From: Girardinichthys multiradiatus
Taxonomy: Eukaryota > Chordata > Actinopteri > Cyprinodontiformes > Goodeidae
Assembly: GCF_021462225.1 (NCBI RefSeq)
Contig: NC_061804.1
Coordinates: forward strand, 44,641,975-44,705,974
Reading direction: 5' to 3'
DNA length: 64,000 bases
Shown here: piece after piece, positions 39,211-51,100 of the stretch
How the letters are laid out: every line of letters begins with the position of its first letter
How positions within the stretch are numbered: the stretch's first letter is position 1
Made by a program: the position numbers and the translations under genes
The notes under the pieces: generated by a model
Database searches by the model: none
The model's input: only the letters and a program-made list of their open reading frames with translations
Told to the model about the DNA's origin: nothing

Positions 39211-39300
39211 CTTCTTCAGGTGATCAGATGAAGCTGTACAGGAGTTTTCACACACTGGGTTTTCAGTGTGGGTTTCTAACACCAGCTCACAAGGTACTGC
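39211..39300 (-). other. hyou1: Probable HYOU1 noncoding exon 1
   Basis: A strong donor (GAAGAAG followed by GTAAGCTTGT, intron starting at 39210) lies upstream of the start-codon exon, with ER-stress motifs just beyond it. Mammalian HYOU1 also has a noncoding first exon. The upstream edge is a guess; no TSS can be read from sequence. Confidence 0.65.
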
Positions 39301-39376
39301 CTAGATTTGCAGCCTCTCTGTTGTCCAAGTTTGGTTCCCCTTATCACCGACTTACTAGTTGCAGTCAGGCCCAGAA

Positions 39377-39395
39377 CGCGGCGTTACCTCATTGG
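39377..39395 (-). promoter_or_regulatory. ERSE-like element upstream of HYOU1
   Basis: On the minus strand: CCAAT, nine bases, then CCGCG. The ER stress response element consensus is CCAAT-N9-CCACG, so spacing is exact with one mismatch. It lies about 80-170 bases above the proposed exon 1, a usual place for NF-Y/ATF6 binding. Confidence 0.6.
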
Positions 39396-39744
39396 GTCCA
39401 CTGAAGATGCAGCCGGTACAAGACTGTTATCATACTAACAATGTTCACATACGCCGTTTCCGGTTTGCCTTAAAAACACACAGAGCGAATAGGAGGACCC
39501 TACGTAGTATATTCTAACCGGAAGCGTTTACAAGATGGTAGCAACGTTGATCTTTAATGGAAAACATATTTTCTATTAAAAATTAAGCCAAAGTGCTTTA
39601 CTCTAATAACAAAAAAAAACACTTGTGCTCTTATTGTGTAAGGACACGTCTTTATTTCCGATACGTAACCTCTGTTGTTCTGACGTACCGGCATTGTTTC
39701 TGTAGATTCAGCCCCGCCCACCCTTTTCCACGCACTGTTGAATG

Positions 39745-39755
39745 ATTGGTCCACG
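39745..39755 (+). promoter_or_regulatory. ERSE-II element (perfect), first of two
   Basis: ATTGGTCCACG exactly fits ATTGG-N-CCACG, the ERSE-II bound by NF-Y with ATF6 or XBP1. It lies upstream of HYOU1, a known unfolded-protein-response target. Confidence 0.7.
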
Positions 39756-39796
39756 AAACGTGAGCGAGGCTTAAGTTTTTTTTATTGCTACACCCT

Positions 39797-39807
39797 ATTG
39801 GTCCACG
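39797..39807 (+). promoter_or_regulatory. ERSE-II element (perfect), second of two
   Basis: A second exact ATTGGTCCACG in the same orientation, 52 bases from the first. The two share only the 11-bp core, so this is not a simple tandem duplication. Confidence 0.7.
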
Positions 39808-40011
39808 TGCAGTAGTGGGCGAAACTCAAATGACGAAATTTCCGGGTAACGTTTAAAAAAACAAAAACTGTCAGTCAACTCCAAAACGCAAATATCACTT
39901 TTAGTCACAAGAAACATTTAACCTAAACCTAAATCTACCAGAGGAATGAATAAATTTGGACTTAGTACTAATTATCATTTCATAATCCCTTCCACAATTT
40001 TAAAGACAATA

Positions 40012-41263
40012 CAGGTCCTTCTCAAAAAATTAGCATATTGTGATAAAGTTCATTATTTTCCATAATGTAATGATGAAAATTTAACATTCATATATTTTAG
40101 ATTCATTGCACACTAACTGAAATATTTCAGGTCTTTTATTGTCTTAATACAGATGATTTTGGCATACAGCTCATGAAAACCCAAAATTCCTATCTCACAA
40201 AATTAGCATATTTCATCCGACCAATAAAAGAAAAGTGTTTTTAATACAAAAAACGTCAACCTTCAAATAATCATGTATAGTTATGCACTCAATACTTGGT
40301 CGGGAATCCTTTTGCAGAAATGACTGCTCCAAAATCTCCTGATAGCTAGCTGCATTGACCCTGCCCTTGATAAAACACAGTGGACCAACACCAGCAGCTG
40401 ACACGGCACCCCAGACCATCACTGACTGTTGGTACTTGACACTGGACTTCTGGCATTTTGGCATTTCCTTCTCCCCAGTCTTCCTCCAGACTCTGGCACC
40501 TTGATTTCTGAATGACATGCAGAATTTGATTTCATCCGAAAAAAGTACTTTGGACCACTGAGCAACAGTCCAGTGCTGCTTCTCTGTAGCCCAGGTCTGG
40601 GGAATGCGGTACCTGTAGCCCATTTCCTGCACACGCCTGTGCACGGTGGCTCTGGATGTTTCTACTCTAGACTCAATCCACTGCTTCCGCAGGTCCCCCA
40701 AGGTCTGGAATCGGCCCTTCTCCACAATCTTCCTCAGGGTCCGGTCACCTCTTCTCGTTGTGCAGCGTTTTCTGCCACACTTTTTCCTTCCCACAGACTT
40801 CCCACTGAGGTGCCTTGATACAGCACTCTGGGAACAGCCTATTTGTTCAGAAATTTCTTTCTGTGTCTTACCCTCTTGCTTGAGGGTGTTAATAGTGGCC
40901 TTCTGGACAGCAGTCAGGTCGGCAGTCTTACCCATGATTGGGGTTTTGAGTGATGAACCAGGCTGGGAGTTTTAAAGGCCTCAGGAATCTTTTGCAGGTG
41001 TTTAGAGTTAACTCGTTGATTCAGATGATTAGGTTCATAGCTCATTTAGAGACCCTTTTAATGATATGCTAATTTTGTGAGATAGGAATTTTGGGTTTTC
41101 ATGAGCTGTATGTCAAAATCATCCGTATTAAGACAATAAAAGACCTGAAATATTTAAATTAGTGTGCAATGAATCTAAAATATATGAATGTTAAATTTTC
41201 ATCATGACATTATGGAAAATAATGAACTTTATCACAATATGCTAATATTTTGAGAAGGACCTG
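40012..41263 (-). mobile_element. Tc1 family copy D, internally deleted (1252 bp)
   Basis: TA flanks at 40010-40011 and 41264-41265; both 200-bp terminal repeats are present. About 360 bp of the transposase 3' half is missing, with a GCT microhomology at the junction near 40326. Lies between the 3' end of VPS11 and the HYOU1 promoter. Confidence 0.92.
40213..40935 (-). pseudogene. Truncated Tc1 transposase (copy D)
   Basis: Intact from [20 protein letters not shown] to SYQEILEQ, then the deletion shifts the frame into a short unrelated tail. The second Asp and the Glu of the catalytic triad are gone, and the 14-residue linker segment is absent as in copies A and C. The DNA-binding domain is complete. 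Confidence 0.92.
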
Positions 41264-41274
41264 TATGTGGCACT

Positions 41275-41450
41275 AGTGAAGTCAGTTTTCAGACAGGAAA
41301 TGGCCAGAGGAAGAAGGGGGAAGACATCCAGCAATGGTCCTGAGGTCAGGAATCAAACGCAGAAAGAATGCAGTGAGGACCAACAGCCTCTGCATACAGG
41401 GCCTGCTCTATCTCTATACCACATGCTGCCCCACATCCATCATTTTTAAA
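41275..41450 (-). repeat. SINE-like repeat
   Basis: On the minus strand a tRNA-like head (GTTTGATTCCTGACC resembling a B box) is followed by CATTTCCTGTCTG near its end. A relative in plus orientation is at 47235-47400. Confidence 0.5.
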
Positions 41451-42118
41451 GCAACACAATGTTTTCTACAAAAGGTCCAAAATAACACTGTGGCAGAATA
41501 AAGAGATTAATATTAAACACATCAGGTTTATTTATGGAGTAACCCAAATTATGGCCAGTTAAAATCATCATATCTACATGTGATCAATTTATGTGACAAA
41601 GCAGTAGTTTAAATAGACCAGCAAGGAGAGGCCCCAATTAATGAAAAATAAATTGTTGTAAAAATAAAACCATAGCAGAAAATTAATCACCTTTAAAACT
41701 AGTTTTATTTTTGTGGTTTAGAGGCATTTATTATTAATAAATGGTTAAACTTTGTGAACAGCTTGTTACAAACAATAACACCGAAATACAAATTCTAGAT
41801 GTGATGATCAAAGACAATGTCTCAAGTTTAGATGGTCTAGAGAAAGTGTTGCATGAAGAGTAAGGGAAAAACCGTAATTATTTTCACAATATTAATTATC
41901 CAGTTCATAAACAGCGTCATATTCGTGAAAAATGGTTAGTCTCTTTGAGCAAGAATTACAAGCAAACACAAAATACATTTCCAAAACTGTGATTCAGAAA
42001 ACAAATTCCAGCATAAAGCTTTTGTGGAGCCTTTGCTGATAAATTAATGACCATGCAAGCATAAGGTTGAGTAGTTGGTCTGAGTGTCGCCTATGAACAT
42101 AGTTAAAGACTGGGATGT
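41451..42118 (-). other. VPS11 3' untranslated and downstream region
   Basis: Follows the VPS11 stop codon. AATAAA signals on the minus strand at 41704-41709 and 41727-41732 are candidate cleavage signals about 390-415 bases after the stop. Confidence 0.5.
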
Positions 42119-45100
42119 CTAGCTGTTTCGCTTGGTGTGGATCAGCAGGTCTCGCTGCAGGTTGACTTCTAAACTCGCAGCAGTTTTACTCCCTGGAGGA
42201 TCAGTGACCAGAGTCAGTTTGTTGAACACTCCTCGACCAAAATAATCAGCCACGACAGAGAAACCATCATTGGAGCTTCGGAGCTTTAAAAAAATGTTTT
42301 AGAACAGGAACAGAAGACAACACAGAATACAGAAAAAGATTAAAATATTGTAAAATACTTTCATAGGTTTGTTAAAGACAAATGAAAGCAAAAAAGGTAA
42401 ATAATGTCATCAGAAAAGAAGCGATTTGAAGACGTTTTCCTTCAGAAACTTTTACCTGTCGATTGAAGTGGTCATGGAGATCACGCTTCTGGTCCTGAGC
42501 GCGCAGCAAATCCATGACTTTGCGGTTTTCTGGAGTGCATGTTGGACACTCGGCATCGCTTTCTGCATAGCTTTCAAAACAGTGCTGGTGAAAGGAGTGG
42601 CTACACAGGAAATGTACTGATGGAAGCTCCAAGGGGCTGTTGCACATGTTGCACTTGGTCTTCTGGAATATCTTGGCACTGTGGAAACACTTCTGTCAGT
42701 TTTGGTTTGGTCAAATGCGACATTAGAGCTTCAAGAATGAGTTGTTTCCCTTTATTTGACTCACCTCGCTTTCAACTCCTGGATTTCAGAGCGAAGATGA
42801 GCAGTTTCCTCACGGTACTGGCAAATTTTACATTCATCATCTTCTATCTGTTGGCTCTCTCTCTGCAGCTTATTGATGAGGTAGTCTTTAATAACTGACA
42901 GAGTGGCCGTTGAGTTGTGTGCCAGTGTCTGCACAACTGATTGGACAAGAATTAGTTATTTACGCTGTGGATCAACCCTCATAAAAAATGCAGCCACACT
43001 CCACACATTTCTCATGGTAACAAAATCAGGCATACAATTAAGTTTCATAAGAACCACCAAAATCCACAATGCTCAGTTTGTGCTCTATTACTATTAGTTA
43101 GGTAAAACCTTGTGGTAGGCAGGGAATATAAACGAGGGGAAAAGAGAAAAAACATGGCCAGTCACGGACTGAAATCAGGCTTATAAGGATTCAATGTTAG
43201 GACATGGAACATGTTAACAAATTGTGTAAGCCTATCTTGAGCATGCAAAGCACCACTAAACCTAATCAACAAAAAGTCTTACATTACAGTTTGAGAATGA
43301 TCATGTCTGTTTGCACTTTTGGAACACACCGTGGTATGAAATAGTACATCAACCAGCTCACCAAGTAATGGAGGCATAAGGTTTTTCTGGTCAATGTGAT
43401 GTAGGACCTCACTGATATAGGCCTTACAGTCCTCTTCTTTTCTGGCAAAGTATCCAAGAGCCTGCTCCCAAAGGCAGCCCTCCTGGTCTCCATAACGCTT
43501 GCAGGCATCTACTACTTTTCCATACTCCTCAGTCTGCATGTGATAATGCATAATTTGCTGGTACCTGCACATACACATAAATCTTAAAGTTATGTAATGA
43601 AAATACAATGAAGGCAATCTTTATAATGAACACCTGCTCATTCAGACAACTGTTCAATTCTCAGATCTTTGAGCAGTAATGCAATATATAAATCATAAAT
43701 ACAAATATTGACTTTCAGTGCATTCCCCTGGAAAAACAAAAGCAAAGTCAAAAAGCGACTTGACCAAGGCAAACCATTACATAAACAAACTGTTACTTGA
43801 TACAGTTTTACGATTAAACATTAAAGTAAGTTAAAACAATTTTATTTGGCTGGGGCCAATCACTGCTGAGCTGGATGCGTCACCATGATCCTGCGCTGAA
43901 CGACTGCAGGTAACCATATCCATACATAAGGGGCAAATTAATGCAAATTAATACCTGGCAAGAAGGACAGTCCCCAACACTTTACATCAGTAACACATTT
44001 ATCTTCCTCAGCCACTATAACATGAAGAGCAAGTAAAGGGTGAAGGGTCAGTTTCAGGTCAGTAACCGTATTCAGGGTGTGAAAACACTCCTTTCAGAAA
44101 TTTGCTAAAGCAGCGTAAATCCAAAACATTTGGATTATGGTGACTCACTGACACACCTGTCACCCTACATAGGTAGGCCTTAGCTAACTTGGATTTGGAC
44201 AAGTGGATTATGTGAAAAGAATGGAAAGAATGGCAGCCACAGCGTGATGTTGAATAGACCAACTTATTGATTAGGGTAAAATGAAAATGATCAAATGGAC
44301 TATTAATCCCTTTTGGGATTAATAAAGTATTTTTGAATTGAATTGATTTGAAATGACCAAGAAAATACAGAAATAAAAGAAACATTTCTTAAATTTGTGT
44401 TTTACATAAAATGAACTTATGTATAGTGATTTATAAGTAAACCCCTAATAAAAACTTCAAGTCATTTGTAACCTTCTGAGAGCAACTCTGTTCTGGTCTG
44501 AGCACATGTGACTGATGAGCCCTGCTCTAAGGAAACAAAGTAAAATACTTACAGTTTGCCTTTCTCATACAGGTAGAGGACACCTTCTTTAAAGTTGTGC
44601 ATCTGACAAAGAACCAAGGCCTTATCAAACACAGTGTTGTCACTTCTGAGCAGTGACAGAGCTTCTCCCTGCCGGACTGTTTTTTTCTGCCAAATATAAG
44701 CGCATTAGAAAACAAAGCTCTCAAAGTTTTAAAGAGATACAGGTATTTATGTTAAATAACATCTCATTTGTTGGTTTGGCACTAACCTCAGGATCTTGCT
44801 CATGTGCCCAATCCTGCAGTCGGAGCTCCAGCAGTGTGTCATACACACCTTGGGATGAACGGGGGTCCACCTCGATCATGTGCTCCAGGAAGGCTTTCAA
44901 CTCTCGAGGGTTATTGGCAAAAATTGGGATGAACTCTTCAGAATTTGCCTTGAATTAAAATCACAGAAGTCACATGAGACAGTAGCACTGATAGATATCA
45001 GCGACTAATCAGGCAGGATTACACAGGACTCTCTAACCTTGACAAACAGACTACTGTCCAAATTGACTTTTTCAACTGAGTCTCCACTGGGCTGATAATT

Positions 45101-48100
45101 GGTGCATAAGCGCTTCAGGAGTAATGTGGTGCCTTCAGGAACATGGTGCATGAGTGTCTTGCCATAACGCTTCATGTTGCTTTCAGTTTGTTCAAAAGGC
45201 AGACGCCCAATGTACCGTAGACCTTCCTGATAGTTCTGCAGTTAGAAAAAACAAAGTATGATTGACTTAGTGTTATGAGTAACCAAGAAATTTGCAACAT
45301 TTCTTCATCTGTTTATACTCTGAGCTTATCTCAGTAGTCTTAACTCTTGGTTGTTAATTTCTTAAAGAGTCATTTACCACTGGGTAGGCATAGATTTACC
45401 TGCTAATAATAAACACCTTGTATCAGGTACCCAAGGAAACAGTAACTGGTAACAGATCAGGGGACTAAACAGAAAGAACTAAATCATTTTCTACAGATAT
45501 ATAGTTGAGGTTTTATGTCATGTCATCAAGAATTCCAAAGACGTTTCTGTAGCTTCCACTTACAAAGATCTTATTCAGTGTGACTGAATGTGCTCCCTTT
45601 TAAATACACAAAAAACACAAAAATGTATCTTTAGGATGAACTCATAACCATTCATATGTGCTTCTGTGTAAGCATCTGGCTTCTCAGTGAGAACCATCTC
45701 ATTTGGAAAAAAATCAAACCTTTTCTCAGTGCCATTTTTTCAAATCCAACTATAATTCAGCCTCTTGTAATGCGAGAGGGTACATGTTTGATGATGGTAA
45801 GTAAAACATAGAGCTGAACAGGTCGGTCGTGGAACTGCAGCTTTGGAAAAAGTAAAACATTTATGAGGCTGCCACATAACTGGCATCCACTGGTCCTGAT
45901 TGAGCCGTGCCATCAGCAGCCCCAGAAGATCAGTTCATTCTCATAAATGTTTCACCTTCAGGTCTTCAAGCTGGATTTTCAGGTACCACTCATGATGCTG
46001 GTGCCGTTCAGCCAGGAACACGGCGTGACTGTGGTACCCAGCTTGACGAAGAACCTTGATGGCAATCTCAACATCAAAATGGACCTCACTCTCACTGCTC
46101 TGAGAAAATACAGACACAAAAACATTAGAATGAGCTCAGCTCTAAGACCTGTTTACCACAAACTCTTGTTTCATTATTACTTTGTATGCAAAGTAATAAT
46201 GAAACAAGAGTCAGACCTCCTTTTCCTTTATTTTTCTCTATCGCTATTAACTTGTCAAGAGTCACCTTGATGAACTCTTCCAGCTTGGAGCTGTCTTTCA
46301 GCTTGGTGTAACAGTTAAGCAGCAGTGTGGTGTGATCCGCGTTGGCCAGGGACTGTCGGTGAAGGGCCTGCAGATACGCCGTCAGGTTGTGAATCCTCTG
46401 TGCATCCAGGAATTTTCTAATGACGTATGAAGGCTCCAGCTTCCCAATGGTGCTGAGTGGAAACACAGTAGAACAAAAAGAGTGAGAACACTGATGGAAA
46501 GCTTTGCAGTTGCTGACCATAAACCCTTCATGGCACCCTTTGTCTAAAATATCACAAAAAGAGTGTTGTGGTTAAAGAGACGCTTAAGGTCTGACTAAAA
46601 GAATCATCAAAAACCAATAAGAGGCAATAAATGGTGCAGCTCTGGAAACAGATTAGTGATGAATTACCGAATATACTGCTGGATGGCACCATCGTGATCT
46701 CCCTTCAAGTACAGATGATCGCCGTACTGACGAAAGATCTCTGACAGTCCGTCACTGTCCAGGTGCTGGCTCTTAGCCAGGTTTATGGCCATGACAAACA
46801 AGTTCTTCTTAAAAAGCATCTTAACAGACAACAAGAGACACTACCATTGTGAAAACAAAGTGAAAGACATACTAAACTTCTCGAAGGTGGTTAGAAATGC
46901 AGTTTCAGATGACACTCTTTGAGCTAACCTCCAGTTTTGTCTGCGTGTCTTTCTCTTGCAGAACAAACATTTTTCCATCTCGGGTCAGAATGTAGAAGGA
47001 GCCCCACTCTGCCAACACATCAATGACATCATCGAATGAGGCGCTGTAGGCGATGAATTTGTTGTCCAGGTCATAAATGGTTAAAACCTGCTTTTCTGAC
47101 AGTGAGCTCTCGCTGCTGCCAAACCCTGTTCTGGGTGTAAAAACAGACACAGTCAGCAGCTTCCTTCGTGTACACTGTTTATTAATCGCTGGAGCCTGAT
47201 GTTAAACTTTTTTATTATTAAAAATCATATAAAGAGGGAGCGGCACATGCGCAGCAGTAGAGCACGCTACACATGTATAGAGGCTTCAGTCCCCTGCTTT
47301 GAGTCCCAGCCATGGCAATCTGTGCTTTGTGCTCTCTTCCCCTCATTTCCTGTCTGCCTACTTAAAAAAAAAATCAAATAAAGGCCATTAGTGCAGCGAA
47401 AACAAATCTTTAAAATGCTTATAGATTATTTAGCATACCAGTCCATTAAAATGTAAATAAAATCAGGAGTCTTTTCTTGATTGTTTTTTTATCTTTTAAG
47501 GAATGCCTGTCTCGATTCCTTTCAGAAACCAACTTCTAAGTTGAATGAAAATACTTATAAATGTGCCTGAGGTAAGAATAATGTTGGGCTTTATCTGCCT
47601 GTTACAAGTGTGTTTAAAATGGCCATTTTCTGCTCATGTATTCACTCTTTACAGTGCAATCAACATGCAAATGCAGCATCATGAATCTAACCTCGTGGAC
47701 AAACTGGAGTAAAATCAAGTATGTGTTTGCAAATGACTGAAAAGGAACTGAAGCCTCATTTTAGGAGTTTATACAGATCAAAAGAGGCATAGCACTAAAG
47801 AGAGCAAACTGAAGGATTTTCAGGATAGTTCAGACAGAGAAAATAATATCCAGAAGAATTCAGCTTGTCACAATAACAACAAGTCTAAATCTAAATCTGA
47901 TTCCAACACAAAAGTATCAAAAAAAGTCTTAGATTAGGAAGAAAAACATTTATAATTGGTAAAGTTTTGTTTTGGAGTTCCCATAGGTATGTGTGTGGCA
48001 TTCTGTTATGGCATCAGGGGCACAGAAAGTTTCTTAGGTTCTCAGTCACAGAGTTTGAGAACCGCTGAGTTCGTGCATACACTGAATGGTCTGCTTAGAG

Positions 48101-51100
48101 TCCTTGTTGGAGTCGAGCTACAACAAAGTCATGTTAGATTGTTTTGGTTCCTGGTTTTCAGCTTTTAATAAAAATGCTTTGAATGTTTTGACACATTTAG
48201 AAAGCCCGAATAATTACCTGCTATCTGAGAAAAATGTAAGACTTAAACATTTGGCTGCATTGTAAAACCAGGAAAGTATTAATAAAAAAAAATTAAAACT
48301 GAAAAAAATTAAAACATTGTTAAAAATGTGTTCTTTTTGTGCAGTAAAAGCAGTGTGTTTCCAAAATGTGTGAGTAGTCATGGTTAACAATCATGATGAC
48401 ATGATAATAACAAGAAACTCACTCCTTAAGCAGTGAGCTTCTTGTTACTATGAGGTCACACATACTTGGTCCTGGGTTCTGACCTCCTGTAATTGTGATT
48501 GCAAGGCTTCAAACCGGAAGTTCTCAGATGGAAGTTGCCCCTGAGCTTAGAGTGTCACCAGCAGTCTGGTCACATACCACACTGATGACCACTTCATAGT
48601 GAACAGAGCCACTTCCTCAAGGCACATTTAAGGGAGGTTAGAGGTACCCAAGTGTTAAGTCAGACCATTTAAAAACCGTTTACATCAGCGTGGTCTGCAT
48701 GCTAGACTACCTGCAAGGGTACCTAACCACACTACCAAGGATAGGCATCATCGTCTGCCATGGGCCACCAACAGTGGTGGAGACGTCAAAGAGAGTGCTA
48801 TGCATCAGCAACTGTTGTCACCAGACCTGTCTTTGGTGGAGGTGATGGTGGTGTTAGTGTGGGCAAGTGTGTCTAGCCAATATAAAACTGCTCAACACTT
48901 TGTGAATGGGAGAGTGACAAACCTGTGCTACCTGAATAACATCATTAATCCAGTCATTTGGCCCCTGCATGAACAACATAGACCTAATTTTATGTTCATG
49001 GACAATGCTCCAGCTCATCAAGGTCCCATCATTAGGGGAACAACTGCTGGAGATTAGGGTACCTTGAATAGAGTGGCCTGTATTTTCTCCAGACTTGAAT
49101 CCCATTGAAAACCTAAGGGATCAGCCGAGTCACCATCTAGAGGCTCGTAACTCTGTACCTCGTAACTTTAGTGACGCAACGGCCACCCTTCAAGAAGATG
49201 CCAAGACTCAGCACACAATAAGTCAACTTATGAACAGTAGGAGACGCTCTAACTGATGCTCAAGGTCACATGACACGTTGCTGAGACAAAGACATGTTTT
49301 GTTGTATTCTACCCACCACTGTTGTTGTCTTTTGTTTTAATAAATAGTTTGAAATGAGGAAATCACTATTGCATGCTTCTACTTAAGTGCCCTATTTCAT
49401 GATATAATATCACTGTAGTGTGAACTTATAACATTTTTCATAAATTTCACCAGAAAGCTAAATATCCTTAACTTTCTGTATGTGGTATATATGATCAATG
49501 AACCAGATTTTTGTTCTTACTTGTTGGGTGACTTCACATGTCTGATCAGTAAGAACAAGTATCCCCGGTGCCAATTGGCTAGAAGCTTGTGGCCATCAAA
49601 AGCAAAGCAGGGCCCTCGTTCATCAGGCTGGTACAGGTAAACACATTCATCCCCAGCCACAATGAACTGGGAATCCTGGGACGGATCTGCCAGGGATGAG
49701 CAGCGCAGGGCACAGCCGTGGGTATCCAGCTCCACTTTCGGATACTCTTTGTGAGATAGAGTGTAGCACTATGCAGAAGACAGAAAGAAAAGTGATTTGG
49801 TCAGAACTTCTTGGATCAACTGGCAGACATGCTGTTTGAAAACACTGCAAGGCTTCAGTGGAACACACACTTACAAAGACTTTTTCCAGAGTGGCAACAA
49901 ACAAATGTGTAATTTTGGCCATTTGACGGAAGGCCAGTCCTGTAACAGGGCTGCTCCCCTCATGCAGAGTCAGAGTTTTACTGTGACGGTCTCTGGTGAT
50001 GTCACCTTTGGTTAAAACCACACTACCATCTGTGAAACCTGCCAAGAAACACTGGTACTGAGCTGGAACAGTGAAACATGTGACTAAAACTACTATAACG
50101 TGGGGAGATTTTTCTCACCAATAGCCATGAAGTTCAGGTTCTCATGTACACTAAGGCAAGACACTTCAGCTGGTTTGCTGCTGGGAACTGCAGGAAAGAT
50201 TCTGGTGCAGAGTGGATTCCCACTGTCTCTCTTGTCAAGGTTCCAGACCTTCACCTGGAAAGTAAGAGCACATTACGGGTGGGCTCACCATTCAGTCCTT
50301 ATGCTATATATCTGTGGGTCTCACTAAGAAAAATTAGTGCCGCTTCTATATCTTAAACTTTTAATCTTGATTAATATTCAAATGTATTTCTCATATTTAC
50401 AACACACTGATTTTTTATACAGACAGGCGTATAATGTTGGAACACAAAGTGAAAAGCTTAAAAGGTGCACTTGAGGCAAATCTGCTTCCGCCCCTCCTCC
50501 CCAAGCCTCAGATCTCAGCAGGTAGAAAGCAATGAGAAAACATGTGTGTGACTATAGGAGGCCGCACTTACCAGAGGGTTGATGCCATGCTCGTCCTGCC
50601 CCACGGACACCAGGATGCTGTGCTGCTTCAGCTGGTACAGGTGGGTCACCCGCAGCTTGTAGGCCTGGAACCAGGTCAGCTGCAGGGAGCGCATCAGCAG
50701 CCAGATCTGGCCCTCCATATGTGATATTATGGAGTTAAGAATATTTATGCCAAGACATTTTAGGATGTGTAGCAACTAAAGACTGTATTTTATGTCAACT
50801 TTTATATAGTTATTCCTACCTGTATTTAAAATGTTTGATATCTGTACAGGGACATCATGTTTCTATCTGTGGCTCGGTTTCTGCTTCGTTCAATAAAGTC
50901 CAGTCCAAGTAAATGGAGAAGTTTAATGTTACCCCAACAGGCAGATAATACAAGTACATGTCATAGAATTTGAATATCCTGAAAGATTATTGTATTTTTT
51001 GTCAATCAATTCAGAAAGTGTAATCTGTATGAGTACAGATTACATTACACATAGTGAAAACTTTCAAGCCTTTATGTCTTGTAATTCTGATGATTAGGTC

